Counted from the stretch's first letter, positions 43,383 to 52,914 are shown. The stretch is DNA of 64,000 nucleotides from Zhihengliuella salsuginis (GCF_014651715.1 NZ_BMXK01000012.1:1-64000); one strand, 5' to 3'. Made by a program: numbers and translations. The notes: a model not told the origin generated them from the letters alone.

Positions 43383-44908
43383 TGAGGACCTCGCTACCGG
43401 CCCTCATCCGCCGGTTCCTGTCCAGAGCCTGTGCCGACGGGGAGCGTAACTCTGAAGCAACAACGGGGACTGCGACCACGACGGGAGCAAGCGGGACGGA
43501 CTGGCGCCGTCAGCTGCCGAGCACGCTCACCATGGAGCAGGCGGTCACTGCGCTGACGGTCGACAACGAATTTCTGCGCTCCCGCCAGACTGCCCGGCCT
43601 TGGGACGGTCCCGCCGTCGCCGAGAGTGATGAATCCCAGCGGGAACTGGCCGCCGAGTATCTCCTCGGACAGCATCGTGCCCAGCAAGACGGCCCTCGCC
43701 ACCTGGTGATCGTGCACAACTACCCGCGTCCCGGCGCCGAGTACGGCAACGGGTTCGTCCACCGTCGCGTGAAGCTCTACCAGCAGGCCGGTGTCACTGT
43801 CGACGTCGTCGTGACGGGTCCACGGGTTGCACAGCGAATCTACGAGTACGACGGCGTCCGCGTCCTCTCCGGCAGCAGTCCTCTCCTGCGAGCCTTCTTG
43901 GCTCTGGTGGACCACGGCGGCGTGCGGGAGGCCGGCGGAGACCGCCGGACCAAGGAGGGGCCCGGTGGGTTGCGACGAACCTATTCCAGCGCCAGCACCC
44001 ACTTCCTCAACGATCAGATCTGGGCAGCGGTGGGGGACTACCGGAAACAACTCGACTGGTACGTCTACGTCCACGGATTCGAGGCACGGCATTGGGTGCG
44101 CACACTCTGCAACATCGGGCTCGACGATCCTGCGTTGCCGAAACAAGTCGCTGCCACCGCGAGACGCCAATGGTTCTGGCGCCACGTTCTCGAAGCCGAC
44201 GACGGACCTGCGGGCTACATCTTCGTCTCCGACTGGTGGCGGCGGGCCTGTCAGCAGGATATGCACGTAGTCTTCCCGGCCGGGCGCACGAGCGTCATCA
44301 ACAACGTCATCGATGACAGGCTCTTCTATCCCGGCACCGGCAGGCAGCAGCGGATGGCAGACGACCGCTTCCGGATCGTCTGGGTGCGCTCTGCGAGCCG
44401 GCCCAACTACGGCGCCGATTTGGCTGCCCGGGCTCTAGAACTCCTGCGGGCGACCCCCTATTGGGATCGTCTCCAGATTTCCATCATCGGCGAAGGGCCG
44501 TGCATGTCCGAGTTCACAGACCGGTTCGGCGAGGACGCCAACGTGGGAATTGAAGAGCGCTTTGCATCTCAGCAGGAGGTGTCAAACCTGTACCGCGCCC
44601 ACGGCATCGCTCTGGTTCCGTCCCGGCTGGACACGCAAGGAGTCTCCCGTGACGAAGCGATGGCCTGCGCGTGCGTACCGGTCACCAACGCCGTCGCGGC
44701 AATCCCGGAGTTCGTCGACGGCACGGAATCGGTGCTTGCCCCAGCGGAGGATGCAGAAGCGATGGCCGCAGGAGTCATTGAACTTTTCGACGATGCCGAG
44801 GAGTACTTGCGACGTTCTCAGCGGGCCGCCGAGAACGTGCAGAACCGTAGCCTGCCGGCGCAGACCATCGCCCGTGAACTCCTCTTGATGGGTCTGGGAG
44901 AACAGTAG
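43382..44908 (+). CDS. Glycosyltransferase of the YGNGFVHRR type
   Basis: From ATG 43382 (overlapping the previous stop) the protein has 508 residues; a longer upstream frame only shadows the previous gene. After a variable, polar first 105 residues comes VIVHNYPRPGAEYGNGFVHR, then YVYVHGFEARHWVRT, FVSDWWRRACQQDM and a GT4 C-lobe (WVRSASRPNYGADL, SRLDTQGVSRDEAMACACVP). The last stretch carries the retaining-GT Glu. The protein at 49096 is a clear paralogue. These two enzymes bracket the four nucleotide-sugar genes, so both may use that sugar; inference. Confidence 0.85.
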   Translation: MRTSLPALIRRFLSRACADGERNSEATTGTATTTGASGTDWRRQLPSTLTMEQAVTALTVDNEFLRSRQTARPWDGPAVAESDESQRELAAEYLLGQHRAQQDGPRHLVIVHNYPRPGAEYGNGFVHRRVKLYQQAGVTVDVVVTGPRVAQRIYEYDGVRVLSGSSPLLRAFLALVDHGGVREAGGDRRTKEGPGGLRRTYSSASTHFLNDQIWAAVGDYRKQLDWYVYVHGFEARHWVRTLCNIGLDDPALPKQVAATARRQWFWRHVLEADDGPAGYIFVSDWWRRACQQDMHVVFPAGRTSVINNVIDDRLFYPGTGRQQRMADDRFRIVWVRSASRPNYGADLAARALELLRATPYWDRLQISIIGEGPCMSEFTDRFGEDANVGIEERFASQQEVSNLYRAHGIALVPSRLDTQGVSRDEAMACACVPVTNAVAAIPEFVDGTESVLAPAEDAEAMAAGVIELFDDAEEYLRRSQRAAENVQNRSLPAQTIARELLLMGLGEQ

Positions 44909-45092
44909 TCGCGAGGCCCTTCGCACCGGATCAGCTGACGCCGAATGTGATTCTGCACCGCGCGTTTGTCGTGCCGGAGCCAGTGCCTTGCCCGGTGCTA
45001 GTCTGGTGGAGATCGACGCGCGCAACGCGCCCGGGCGCAGAGCGGATGCGATTCTAGGCCCGGTTTTTCAACGTGAAGGATGGAACGTACTG

Positions 45093-46394
45093 GTGAAGAT
45101 CGCAGTGATCGCACTCGGCAAGATTGGGCTGCCGCTGGCGGTGCAGTTCGCCACGAAGGGCCACGAGGTAGTCGGCGTGGATGTGAACCAGAACGTGGTT
45201 GATCTGGTCAACGAGGGGCGGGAGCCGTTCCCGGGCGAGTATCAGCTGCAGGAGAAGCTGGCTGAGACCGTCGGCAACGGTTCCTTGCGTGCTACGAGCG
45301 ACTACGGCGATGCCGTTCCGGGCGCAGACGCCGTCGTTCTCGTGGTTCCGCTGTTCGTCGACTCCGATGCCAAACCCGATTTCGGGTGGATGGACGCAGC
45401 GACGACGGACCTGGCCGAGCACCTGACTCCCGGCACGCTGGTCTCCTATGAGACGACCCTGCCGGTGGGCACCTCTCGTACCCGGTGGAAGCCGATGCTG
45501 GAGGCCGGGTCCGGCCTGGTCGAGGGCGAGGATTTCCACGTGGTGTTCTCACCGGAGCGTGTACTGACGGGCCGCGTCTTCGCGGATCTCCGGAAGTACC
45601 CCAAGCTCATCGGTGGACTGGGCGATGCCGGTGCACTGCGGGCGAAGGAGTTCTACGAGTCCGTGCTGGACTTCGACGACCGCGAGGACCTGGCGCGGCC
45701 CAACGGCGTGTGGGACCTCGGCAGCGCCGAGGCATCTGAACTGGCGAAGCTCGCCGAAACGACGTATCGAGACGTGAACATCGGCCTGGCCAATCAGTTC
45801 GCGCGGTATGCCGGCGAGAACGGCATCGACATCTACAAGGTCATCGAGGCCTCGAATTCGCAGCCGTACAGTCATATCCACCGTCCCGGCATCGCCGTCG
45901 GAGGGCACTGCATCCCGGTCTACCCCCGGCTGTACCTCTGGAATGACCCCGAGGCCTCGATCGTGCGGACCGCCCGCGCCGCGAACGCGGATATGCCGGC
46001 CTTCGCCGTCGGCATGTTGGCGGGTGTCCACGGCGACCTGGCCGGTCAGCGCGTCGTCGTCCTGGGTGCTGCCTATCGTGGAGGCGTGAAGGAGACCGCG
46101 TTCTCCGGCGTATTCGCCACGGTGGACTCGCTCAAGGAGCGCGGGGCGGTGGTCCTGGTGCATGATCCGCTCTACACGGATGAGGAGCTCGAGAGCCTCG
46201 GCTTCACTGCCTACCATCTGGGGGAGGCGGCCGACGCGGCCGTCATCCAGACCGATCACGCCGACTACAGGGAGCTGAGTCCGGCGGATCTTCCGGGCGT
46301 TCGATCGCTCGTGGACGGGCGCAACATGACCGACCCGCAGAAGTGGAGCGGCGTCGCGCATCGCGTCATCGGGCTGCCACCGAAGAACGCTTAG
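45093..46394 (+). CDS. wbpA: UDP-N-acetylglucosamine/UDP-ManNAc 6-dehydrogenase (WbpA/WecC type)
   Basis: The 433-residue protein begins at GTG 45093 (KIAVIALGKIGLPLAVQFA); a longer frame from 44988 has no conserved residues. The NAD-binding loop is at the N terminus, and the catalytic Cys is in RPGIAVGGHCIPVYPRL. It oxidises the C6 of a UDP-HexNAc to the uronic acid with two NAD. It lies directly before WbpD-, WbpE- and WbpB-like genes, which favours UDP-GlcNAc as substrate (WbpA role) over UDP-ManNAc. A 184-base gap upstream may hold a promoter, though no convincing -35/-10 pair was found; it has a small GC hairpin near 45015. Confidence 0.87.
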   Translation: MKIAVIALGKIGLPLAVQFATKGHEVVGVDVNQNVVDLVNEGREPFPGEYQLQEKLAETVGNGSLRATSDYGDAVPGADAVVLVVPLFVDSDAKPDFGWMDAATTDLAEHLTPGTLVSYETTLPVGTSRTRWKPMLEAGSGLVEGEDFHVVFSPERVLTGRVFADLRKYPKLIGGLGDAGALRAKEFYESVLDFDDREDLARPNGVWDLGSAEASELAKLAETTYRDVNIGLANQFARYAGENGIDIYKVIEASNSQPYSHIHRPGIAVGGHCIPVYPRLYLWNDPEASIVRTARAANADMPAFAVGMLAGVHGDLAGQRVVVLGAAYRGGVKETAFSGVFATVDSLKERGAVVLVHDPLYTDEELESLGFTAYHLGEAADAAVIQTDHADYRELSPADLPGVRSLVDGRNMTDPQKWSGVAHRVIGLPPKNA

Positions 46395-46410
46395 CGACGA
46401 GGAGCATCAC

Positions 46411-47019
46411 GTGAGTGAATCGGGCGTTTTCGCTGCAGACGGGGCCGACGTCTCGGCCGATGCCAGCATCGGCGCGGGAAGCAAGATCTGGCATCTGGCC
46501 CAGGTCCGGGAGCAGGCGAGTCTGGGCCGCAACTGCATTATCGGCCGGGGTGCCTACGTCGGCACCGGCGTGAGCATGGGGGAGAACTGCAAGGTCCAGA
46601 ACTACGCGCTGGTGTACGAGCCGGCGCTGCTTGAAGACGGCGTCTTCATCGGCCCGGCCGTTGTGCTGACCAACGACACCTACCCCCGCGCGATCAACGC
46701 CGACGGGTCCCAGAAGTCCGCGTCCGATTGGGATGCTGTGGGCGTCACCATCCGCCGTGGCGCGTCCATCGGCGCGCGTTCGGTGTGCGTCGCCCCCGTG
46801 GAGATCGGCGCCTGGAGCCTGGTCGCCGCCGGTTCCGTGGTCACGGCCGACGTACCCGCGCACGCGCTGGTGGCCGGCGTTCCGGCCCGCCGAATCGGCT
46901 GGGTGGGGACCACCGGCCGCAAGCTTGAAGAACATGATGGTCGCTGGATCTGCCCGGACACGGGCGAGACGTACCGCGAGGTCGGCGACGCACTGGTGAA
47001 GGAAGAGGAGACACCATGA
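46411..47019 (+). CDS. wbpD: Hexapeptide-repeat UDP-sugar N-acetyltransferase (WbpD/WlbB type)
   Basis: The 202-residue protein is a left-handed beta-helix built of hexapeptide repeats (ASIGAGSKIWHLAQVREQ, CIIGRGAYVGTGVSMG, VFIGPAVVLTND). It ends with a short tail (WICPDTGETY). The layout matches WbpD/WlbB, which acetylate the 3-amino group of UDP-GlcNAc3NA. GTG 46411 has GAGGAG upstream. It overlaps the aminotransferase gene by 4 bases, fixing the pathway operon. Confidence 0.87.
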   Translation: MSESGVFAADGADVSADASIGAGSKIWHLAQVREQASLGRNCIIGRGAYVGTGVSMGENCKVQNYALVYEPALLEDGVFIGPAVVLTNDTYPRAINADGSQKSASDWDAVGVTIRRGASIGARSVCVAPVEIGAWSLVAAGSVVTADVPAHALVAGVPARRIGWVGTTGRKLEEHDGRWICPDTGETYREVGDALVKEEETP

Positions 47020-48119
47020 CTGAATTCATCCCGCCGGCCAAACCGATCATCGGCGACGAGGAGCGCGCGGCCGTGGACCGGGTGCTGCGCAGCGGAATGG
47101 TCGCCCAGGGCCCCGAGGTAGCCGCGTTCGAGGAGGAGTTCGCGCGAGAGCTCGTCGAGGGGCGGGACTGCGTGGCCGTGAACTCGGGCACCTCCGGTCT
47201 GCATCTGGGGCTGCTGGCAGCGGGGATCGGCGAAGGTGACGAGGTCATCGTTCCGGCGTTCACGTTCGCTGCAACGGGAAATTCAGTACGTCTGGCCGGA
47301 GCGACACCTGTCTTCGCGGACATCGAACTGGACACCTACACGTTGGATCCGGCCCATGTCGAGTCACTGATCACGGGCCGTACCAAGGCCATCATGCCGG
47401 TGCACCTGTACGGTCATCCTGCCCGGATGGACGAGCTGGCCGCGATTGCCGAGAAGCACTCGCTGATGCTGTTCGAGGACGCGGCCCAGGCCCACGGTGC
47501 GAAATGGAGAGGCCGCGCGGTCGGCACGTTCGGCGCGTTCGGGATGTTCAGCCTCTATCCGACGAAGAACATGACCAGCGGCGAGGGCGGCATGGTCTCC
47601 GTGGACTCGGAGGACATGCGCCGGCGGATGCGCCTGCTGCGCAATCAGGGCATGGAGACCCAGTACCAGAACGAGCTCATCGGGTTCAACAACCGGATGA
47701 CCGACATCCACGCCGCGATCGGACGCGTGCAGTTGACCAAGGTCGCGGCATGGACGAAGCAGCGCCAGGAGAATGCGGCTGTTCTCGACGCCGGTCTCAA
47801 GCACGTCAAGACGCCGGTGGTGCTCGAAGGCGCGGTACACGTCTACCACCAGTACACCGTCCGCCTGCCCGAGGATCTGGTCTCGAAGAGGTCGGAGATC
47901 CTGTCCCGGTTGAAGGATGAATTCGGTGTGGGCACGGGCGTGTACTACCCGGTGCCGACAAACGAGCTTCCGTCCTTCGGAGTCGAGGCGGACCTGCCGG
48001 CGACTCGTGAGGCGACGCGGTCCGTGTTCTCCCTTCCCGTGCACCCGTCCTTGAGCCCTGAGGATCTGCAGCGGATCATCCACGCCGTCAATACCGTCCT
48101 CGAGGAGGCGAGCGCATGA
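47016..48119 (+). CDS. wbpE: DegT/DnrJ/EryC1 aminotransferase (WbpE/WlbC type)
   Basis: The 367-residue PLP enzyme has NSGTSGLHLGLLAAGIGEGD, VPAFTFAATGNSV, FEDAAQAHGAKW and the PLP lysine in SLYPTKNMTSGEGG. It should convert the 3-keto-UDP-GlcNAcA made by the WbpB homologue into the 3-amino sugar using glutamate. Four-base overlaps on both sides place it between the acetyltransferase and the oxidoreductase. Length is normal for sugar aminotransferases. Confidence 0.9.
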   Translation: MTEFIPPAKPIIGDEERAAVDRVLRSGMVAQGPEVAAFEEEFARELVEGRDCVAVNSGTSGLHLGLLAAGIGEGDEVIVPAFTFAATGNSVRLAGATPVFADIELDTYTLDPAHVESLITGRTKAIMPVHLYGHPARMDELAAIAEKHSLMLFEDAAQAHGAKWRGRAVGTFGAFGMFSLYPTKNMTSGEGGMVSVDSEDMRRRMRLLRNQGMETQYQNELIGFNNRMTDIHAAIGRVQLTKVAAWTKQRQENAAVLDAGLKHVKTPVVLEGAVHVYHQYTVRLPEDLVSKRSEILSRLKDEFGVGTGVYYPVPTNELPSFGVEADLPATREATRSVFSLPVHPSLSPEDLQRIIHAVNTVLEEASA

Positions 48120-49099
48120 GCATCAGGACCGGCCTGATCGGCCTGGGCATGATGGGTCGCCACCACGCCCGTGTCATGCGCAGCATCGAGGGGACCGAGC
48201 TGGTCGCCGTCGCCGACCCCTTCGGCGACAAGCACGGTGCGGCAGCCGGCCTGCCGCTGTTCCAGACGGTCGAGGAGCTCATCGCCCACGGCGTGGACGC
48301 GGTGGTCTGCGCGGTCCCGACCGGACTGCACGAAGAGGTCGGGCTGAAGCTCGCCGCGGCGGGCGTGCACGTCATGGTGGAGAAGCCGATCGCCGAGAAC
48401 GTCGAGGCCGGCCAGCGGCTGGTCGATGCGTTCGACTCCGCCGGGCTCGTCGGCGCGGTTGGTCACATCGAACGCTTCAACCCGGCCCTGCAGCAGATGA
48501 GGAAGCGGATCGAGTCCGGCGAGCTGGGGGACATCTACCAGATCGCGACCCGTCGTCAGGGCCCCTTCCCGGCCCGTATTGCAGACGTCGGCGTCGTCAA
48601 GGATCTTGGAACCCACGACATCGACCTCACGGCGTGGATCGCCCAGTCCCCGTTCGCCGAGGTGAATGCCAAGACGTTCACTGCCTCCGAGCGTCCGCAC
48701 GAGGACATGATCGTCGCCACCGGCCGTCTTGCTTCCGGGGTGATCACCAACCACATCGTGAACTGGCTGTCGCCGATGAAGGAGCGCCTGACGATCGTCA
48801 CCGGCGAACGCGGCGCGTTCGTGGCGGACACTGTGACGGCGGATCTGACCTTCTACGAAAACGGCAGCGTTCCGACCGAATGGGACGCTTTGTCCGCCTT
48901 CCGTGGCGTCTCCGAGGGCAACGTCACCCGCTATGCCTTCGCCAAGGCCGAACCCCTCAAGACAGAGCACGAGGCTTTCCGCGACGGCATCCTCGGCAAC
49001 CGGAACGCCTACGTGTCCATGCGCGAGGGCCTGGATACGCTGCGCGTTGCCGAATCAATGCTCGAATCGGCTGACTCCGGCAGTAGTGTCCACCTATGA
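48116..49099 (+). CDS. wbpB: Gfo/Idh/MocA oxidoreductase (WbpB/WlbA type)
   Basis: The 327-residue protein has the N-terminal Rossmann loop GLIGLGMMGRHHARVM, the family EKPIAENVEAGQRL motif and GHIERFNPALQQM. It ends with a C-terminal alpha/beta domain that includes GTHDIDLTAWI. WbpB-type enzymes oxidise C3 of UDP-GlcNAcA. With the adjacent WbpA-, WbpE- and WbpD-like genes it completes synthesis of UDP-GlcNAc3NAcA. No C2-epimerase (WbpI type) is present in the window. ATGA overlaps join it to its neighbours. Confidence 0.88.
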   Translation: MSIRTGLIGLGMMGRHHARVMRSIEGTELVAVADPFGDKHGAAAGLPLFQTVEELIAHGVDAVVCAVPTGLHEEVGLKLAAAGVHVMVEKPIAENVEAGQRLVDAFDSAGLVGAVGHIERFNPALQQMRKRIESGELGDIYQIATRRQGPFPARIADVGVVKDLGTHDIDLTAWIAQSPFAEVNAKTFTASERPHEDMIVATGRLASGVITNHIVNWLSPMKERLTIVTGERGAFVADTVTADLTFYENGSVPTEWDALSAFRGVSEGNVTRYAFAKAEPLKTEHEAFRDGILGNRNAYVSMREGLDTLRVAESMLESADSGSSVHL

Positions 49100-50700
49100 G
49101 CCCCCAAGTCCCCAGACCGATTCGCAGCAGCGGACGGCAACTGGCCGGGGCCGTCGGCCGTGCCGCCCGCCGCTTCCCCAAGCCCGTCAAAAACGCTGGA
49201 CGAGAATTTTTTGACCTGTTGCCCGACAGCGACATGAAGCACCGCCTCGGACACGTCCTTCGTGGCACGCCAGCGGCGGGTCGGAAATACGCTCGCGGTG
49301 CGGCGTACAGCGACACCGACGTCCCCCTGGTCAACCGAGGCAGCACATACACCGCCGGCGAGGTCTCCACCTACCTGCAGCTCGAGGCCGCGTACCTGCG
49401 CCGTCGCCTGTTCGCCGTACAGGCGACCGCCCGTGCAGTCGGGAACGCAGCCGGCAGTCATGAGGACGACGCTGCGGCCGGTGTGCTCGTCGACGAATAC
49501 CTTCGGCTGGTTGACGTGGGGGAGGAAACGGAGGCCGGGGCGCACCTCGTCGTCGTGAACGTCTACCCGAGCGTGGGCAACGAATACGGCAACGGATTCG
49601 TCCACCGCCGCATCAAGTACTACCTCGAGGCTGGTGCAAGGGTCCACGTGGTGGTCATCGGCCCCGAAACCGAGTCGTCGGTATACCAATACGACGGCGT
49701 AACGGTCATCACAGGCGACGGTTCGGAGGCGCGGGAGCTGTTGCGCCGGACCACCTACCGCAGCGTCGGCGTCCACTTCATGGGCCGCTACATCTGGGAC
49801 CAGATCCAGGACGACCTCAAGGAGCAGACGTTCTTCTGCTTCATGCACGGGTTCGAGTCGCGCCGCTGGGTCCGCACCCGGTACAACTACCGTTCGCCGG
49901 ACCAGGTCGATGCTGCCATTGCCGACACCGTGGATCGGCAGGCCCTCTGGCGCGAGGTACTCGCCCACCCCTGGGGGCCGGTCAAGTTCGTGTTCGTTTC
50001 CGACTGGTGGCGCCGCGCTTCCCAAGAGGACATGGAGCTCGTCTACCCGGCAGCGCGCTCCGAGGTGGTGCACAACGTCATCGAGACCAAGTTGTTCCGC
50101 TACGTGCCCAAGGACCCGGAGCAGCGGTTCAGGCTCCTCTGGGTGCGTTCGGCCAGCAACTTCAACTACGGCAGCGACATCGCTATCGAGGTTCTGACGA
50201 AGCTGCGCGAGACCGCACACTGGGACCGGATCGAGGCCCGTATCATCGGTGACGGACGCCACTTCGGCGGATTCGAGTCGGCCTTCGAGGACGACGCGAA
50301 CATCACGGTCGAACGCCGGTTCGCCGCCCAGGACGAGATTGCTCGACTGCACCGCGACTACGGCGTCTTCCTGGTGCCCAGCCGGCTCGACTCGCAGGGT
50401 GTCTCGCGTGACGAGGCAATGGCCAGCGGGCTGGTTCCGGTGACCAACACGGTCAGCGCCATCCCGGAGTTCGTCGATGAGACCTGCGCCGTCCTTGCCC
50501 CGGGCGAGGACGCTGACGCCATGGTCGCCGGTCTGATCCGCCTGTTCGAGAACCCGGAGCTGTTCCGCCGGATGTCGTCCGCCGCAGCAGAACGAGCAGA
50601 GCGCCAGAGCGGCCCCGACGCGACCATCCGCAAGGAGATGAGGATGCTCGGTATCACCGCCGAGACCGTGGACCCGTCCAGTGAAGGGAGCCAGGCGTGA
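49096..50700 (+). CDS. Glycosyltransferase of the YGNGFVHRR type, second copy
   Basis: The 534-residue protein shares with the one at 43382 an otherwise unusual series: VVVNVYPSVGNEYGNGFVHR (about residue 150), CFMHGFESRRWVRT, FVSDWWRRASQEDM, WVRSASNFNYGSDI and SRLDSQGVSRDEAMASGLVP. The first 150 residues are basic and poorly conserved. The N terminus overlaps the oxidoreductase gene by 4 bases, which ties it to the GlcNAc3NAcA pathway. The next gene overlaps its stop (GTGA). Probably a retaining GT4-type enzyme; substrate inferred only from context. Confidence 0.86.
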   Translation: MSPQVPRPIRSSGRQLAGAVGRAARRFPKPVKNAGREFFDLLPDSDMKHRLGHVLRGTPAAGRKYARGAAYSDTDVPLVNRGSTYTAGEVSTYLQLEAAYLRRRLFAVQATARAVGNAAGSHEDDAAAGVLVDEYLRLVDVGEETEAGAHLVVVNVYPSVGNEYGNGFVHRRIKYYLEAGARVHVVVIGPETESSVYQYDGVTVITGDGSEARELLRRTTYRSVGVHFMGRYIWDQIQDDLKEQTFFCFMHGFESRRWVRTRYNYRSPDQVDAAIADTVDRQALWREVLAHPWGPVKFVFVSDWWRRASQEDMELVYPAARSEVVHNVIETKLFRYVPKDPEQRFRLLWVRSASNFNYGSDIAIEVLTKLRETAHWDRIEARIIGDGRHFGGFESAFEDDANITVERRFAAQDEIARLHRDYGVFLVPSRLDSQGVSRDEAMASGLVPVTNTVSAIPEFVDETCAVLAPGEDADAMVAGLIRLFENPELFRRMSSAAAERAERQSGPDATIRKEMRMLGITAETVDPSSEGSQA

Positions 50701-52886
50701 AGATCCTCCTGCTCACATCCGGGATGAGCCCGGCCGAGGCGATGTGGGTCGACGTGCTCGACGACGCCGGCCACACCGTCGACGTATTCGACGCGCCTAG
50801 CGCTCAGTGGCTGCGTCGCCGCGCCTACCACCCGGCGAAGGTGGTCCCCGATTGGGTCCGATCCTGGACCTACCGAAGCACCGGCAACGCCATCAACAGC
50901 TTCTACCGGCTGCTGGTGGAGGGCGGCGATTATGACGACGTCGTCACCTCCGGGATCGCGGCCGGCGGGGCGATGGCTCGGCACTGCGAGCGTGGTTTCA
51001 CGCCGCTGCTCTGGCGTGGGGACCTGGACTTCTCCTCGGCACGTGTTGTCCTCACCGAAGACTTCGAGGCCTTGACCAGCGCCGCCGGGCGCATCCTCCT
51101 AGAGGACGAGTACGAGTTCGACAAAGCACTGTCCAAGGGGTCCAACAGTGCTCATCTCCTGCACTCGACGCGGCCAGTGGACAGCTTGCGGCCATTGCTG
51201 CAGCCACCGTCGGCCGCAGGCGCGGGACAGTACCCGAAAGTCGCGGTGCTTCATCCCGAGCGCATGTCCGAGGCGCGCTTGGAGGCCTACCGCCGTATGC
51301 TCGACGCCGTCGCCCAGCGTTACGGCGGAAGCGCAGAGGCCGTCTCGGCCGCTTCCTTGTACCGGCTGCGCGATGCGCAGCGGAATCGCCGGTTCGACGA
51401 CATCGCAAGCACGCGCCTCGAGGGGTTCACCCACGCCGTTCTCATCGGCGTCTCGCGGGACCACAGCTCACTCGCGGATGCGTTCGATGCACCAGCGACT
51501 CGAGACCGATTCGTCGTCGAGGACACCATCGGCATGGGGTTCTGGGCGGATCGTGCCGGTTTCGGGCGAACCGGACGCGGCGCACGGCTCGGCGAAGTTC
51601 TCGACGAGGTGCTCTCCGGCGGATCCGAGTCAGGCGCTGACCCGGTCCAGCCTGCAGACACGGTCACGCCGCCCACGACCTCGGACGATCCGATGGTACC
51701 GCTCCGTCGCATCATGGAGCGTCCTGTCCCGCGTCTCTACGAAGAACTGCGCGCCGTCGAAGCTGACGGCCCGCTGGATGTCTTCTTCTCCACCTCACCG
51801 CTGGAGGACCGGACCAACGGGGCGCGTCCGCAGCGCGTCCGGAACATGGCTGAGGCACTGGACGAACGGAGTCCAGCAGTCCGGGTCTACTCGACTCCTG
51901 GGGTCTTCGAGCGCCGGGCGGATCTGATCCACCGGCTGCTCCGTGGTGGCCGTGCGGCCGGCCTGCTCTACGCCGAGAACTCGACGTCTCCGATCCCGTT
52001 CGACACCACCTTGAACGGCCTCGAGCGCCTGTTCGCAGAGTTCCGCGCGGCCGGCGGACGCAGCGCCTGGTTCGTGCGCGATCTGCACTGGCTGGAGAAG
52101 GACGCCGACTTCCTCGACGACCCCGAGCGCAAGCAGGAATTCATCAAGCGCGGGCTGCGCGAGTTGTCCATCGCCGGCCAAGGCACGGACGTGCTGCTGG
52201 CTCCGTGCGATGCATCCGCGGTCGGCTTCGAAAGCCTGCTCGCCGGACTCGACGACGCGGAGTACCGCTGGGCGGCGATGCCGCCCGCTGTTGCCGATGC
52301 CAACGCTGTCACCCCCCACGCCAACGCTTCCGAGACCACCACGCTGCTCTACGCTGGCGGTGTCGGTTCCTTCTACGCGATGGACAGCTATCTGCAGGCC
52401 ATCACGTCTCTCCCAACGGAGCGCTTCCGCTTCGACTTCCTCGTCCGCCCGGCTGAGGTTGAGAACCTCGTGGGGTTCTTGGCTGCACACGGTCTCGAGG
52501 ACGACGCCCGGGTCGCGATCACCACGGACGAGTTGGACGTGTACGCGCCCAGGGAGGGTGTCACCATTGGGACCGTCCTCCTGGACAGCGAGTATGCGCG
52601 ATTCGCCTTCCCGTACAAGACCGTCAGTATGCTCGAAAAGGGCTTCCCGCTGCTGACGTACAGCGACATGGCCATCGCGGACTTCGTCGAGTCCAACGAG
52701 ATCGGCACCACCTGTGAGCGCACTGCCGCCTCGGTCGCGGAGGCCCTCGAGGCGATGAGCCGGCACGACTACACGGACGCGATCCGACGTGCCCGCGTCA
52801 CCGAGAGCTGGACGGCACGAATCCGCCAGCTGGAAGCGCTCCTCGACTCTGAGCGCGAGGGCTCGCAGCCGGCGTCGACTTCTTGA
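50697..52886 (+). CDS. Tandem GT-B-like glycosyltransferase
   Basis: The 729-residue protein appears to hold two GT-B-like halves. Residues 1-310 (KILLLTSGMSPAEAMWVDVL, then VAVLHPERMSEARLEAYRRM) lack a recognisable retaining-GT Glu motif. Residues 340-720 (LDVFFSTSPLEDRTNGARPQ, AWFVRDLHWLEKDADFL, LLYAGGVGSFYAMDSYL) look like a fuller transferase ending with FPYKTVSMLEKGFPLLTY. No membrane helix is seen. GTG 50697 overlaps the previous gene, and it ends the plus-strand run of block C, followed at once by a hairpin. Family and sugar not recognised. Confidence 0.8.
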   Translation: MKILLLTSGMSPAEAMWVDVLDDAGHTVDVFDAPSAQWLRRRAYHPAKVVPDWVRSWTYRSTGNAINSFYRLLVEGGDYDDVVTSGIAAGGAMARHCERGFTPLLWRGDLDFSSARVVLTEDFEALTSAAGRILLEDEYEFDKALSKGSNSAHLLHSTRPVDSLRPLLQPPSAAGAGQYPKVAVLHPERMSEARLEAYRRMLDAVAQRYGGSAEAVSAASLYRLRDAQRNRRFDDIASTRLEGFTHAVLIGVSRDHSSLADAFDAPATRDRFVVEDTIGMGFWADRAGFGRTGRGARLGEVLDEVLSGGSESGADPVQPADTVTPPTTSDDPMVPLRRIMERPVPRLYEELRAVEADGPLDVFFSTSPLEDRTNGARPQRVRNMAEALDERSPAVRVYSTPGVFERRADLIHRLLRGGRAAGLLYAENSTSPIPFDTTLNGLERLFAEFRAAGGRSAWFVRDLHWLEKDADFLDDPERKQEFIKRGLRELSIAGQGTDVLLAPCDASAVGFESLLAGLDDAEYRWAAMPPAVADANAVTPHANASETTTLLYAGGVGSFYAMDSYLQAITSLPTERFRFDFLVRPAEVENLVGFLAAHGLEDDARVAITTDELDVYAPREGVTIGTVLLDSEYARFAFPYKTVSMLEKGFPLLTYSDMAIADFVESNEIGTTCERTAASVAEALEAMSRHDYTDAIRRARVTESWTARIRQLEALLDSEREGSQPASTS

Positions 52887-52914
52887 CAGGCGCCGGCCCG
52901 CGGAAGGCGGCCTG
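52887..52914. terminator. Hairpin terminator at convergent junction
   Basis: Directly after TGA 52884-52886, CAGGCGCC (52887-52894) pairs with GGC-G-GCCTG (52906-52914) with one bulged G around an 11-base loop. It lies in the 82-base gap where the two block C operons converge and could stop transcripts from either side. Confidence 0.5.

Noticed and set aside
45001-45045. GC-rich repeats near 45012-45030 as a regulatory RNA
   Set aside because: Only a short GCGCG/CGCGC hairpin is visible in the gap before wbpA, with no riboswitch-like conserved core.
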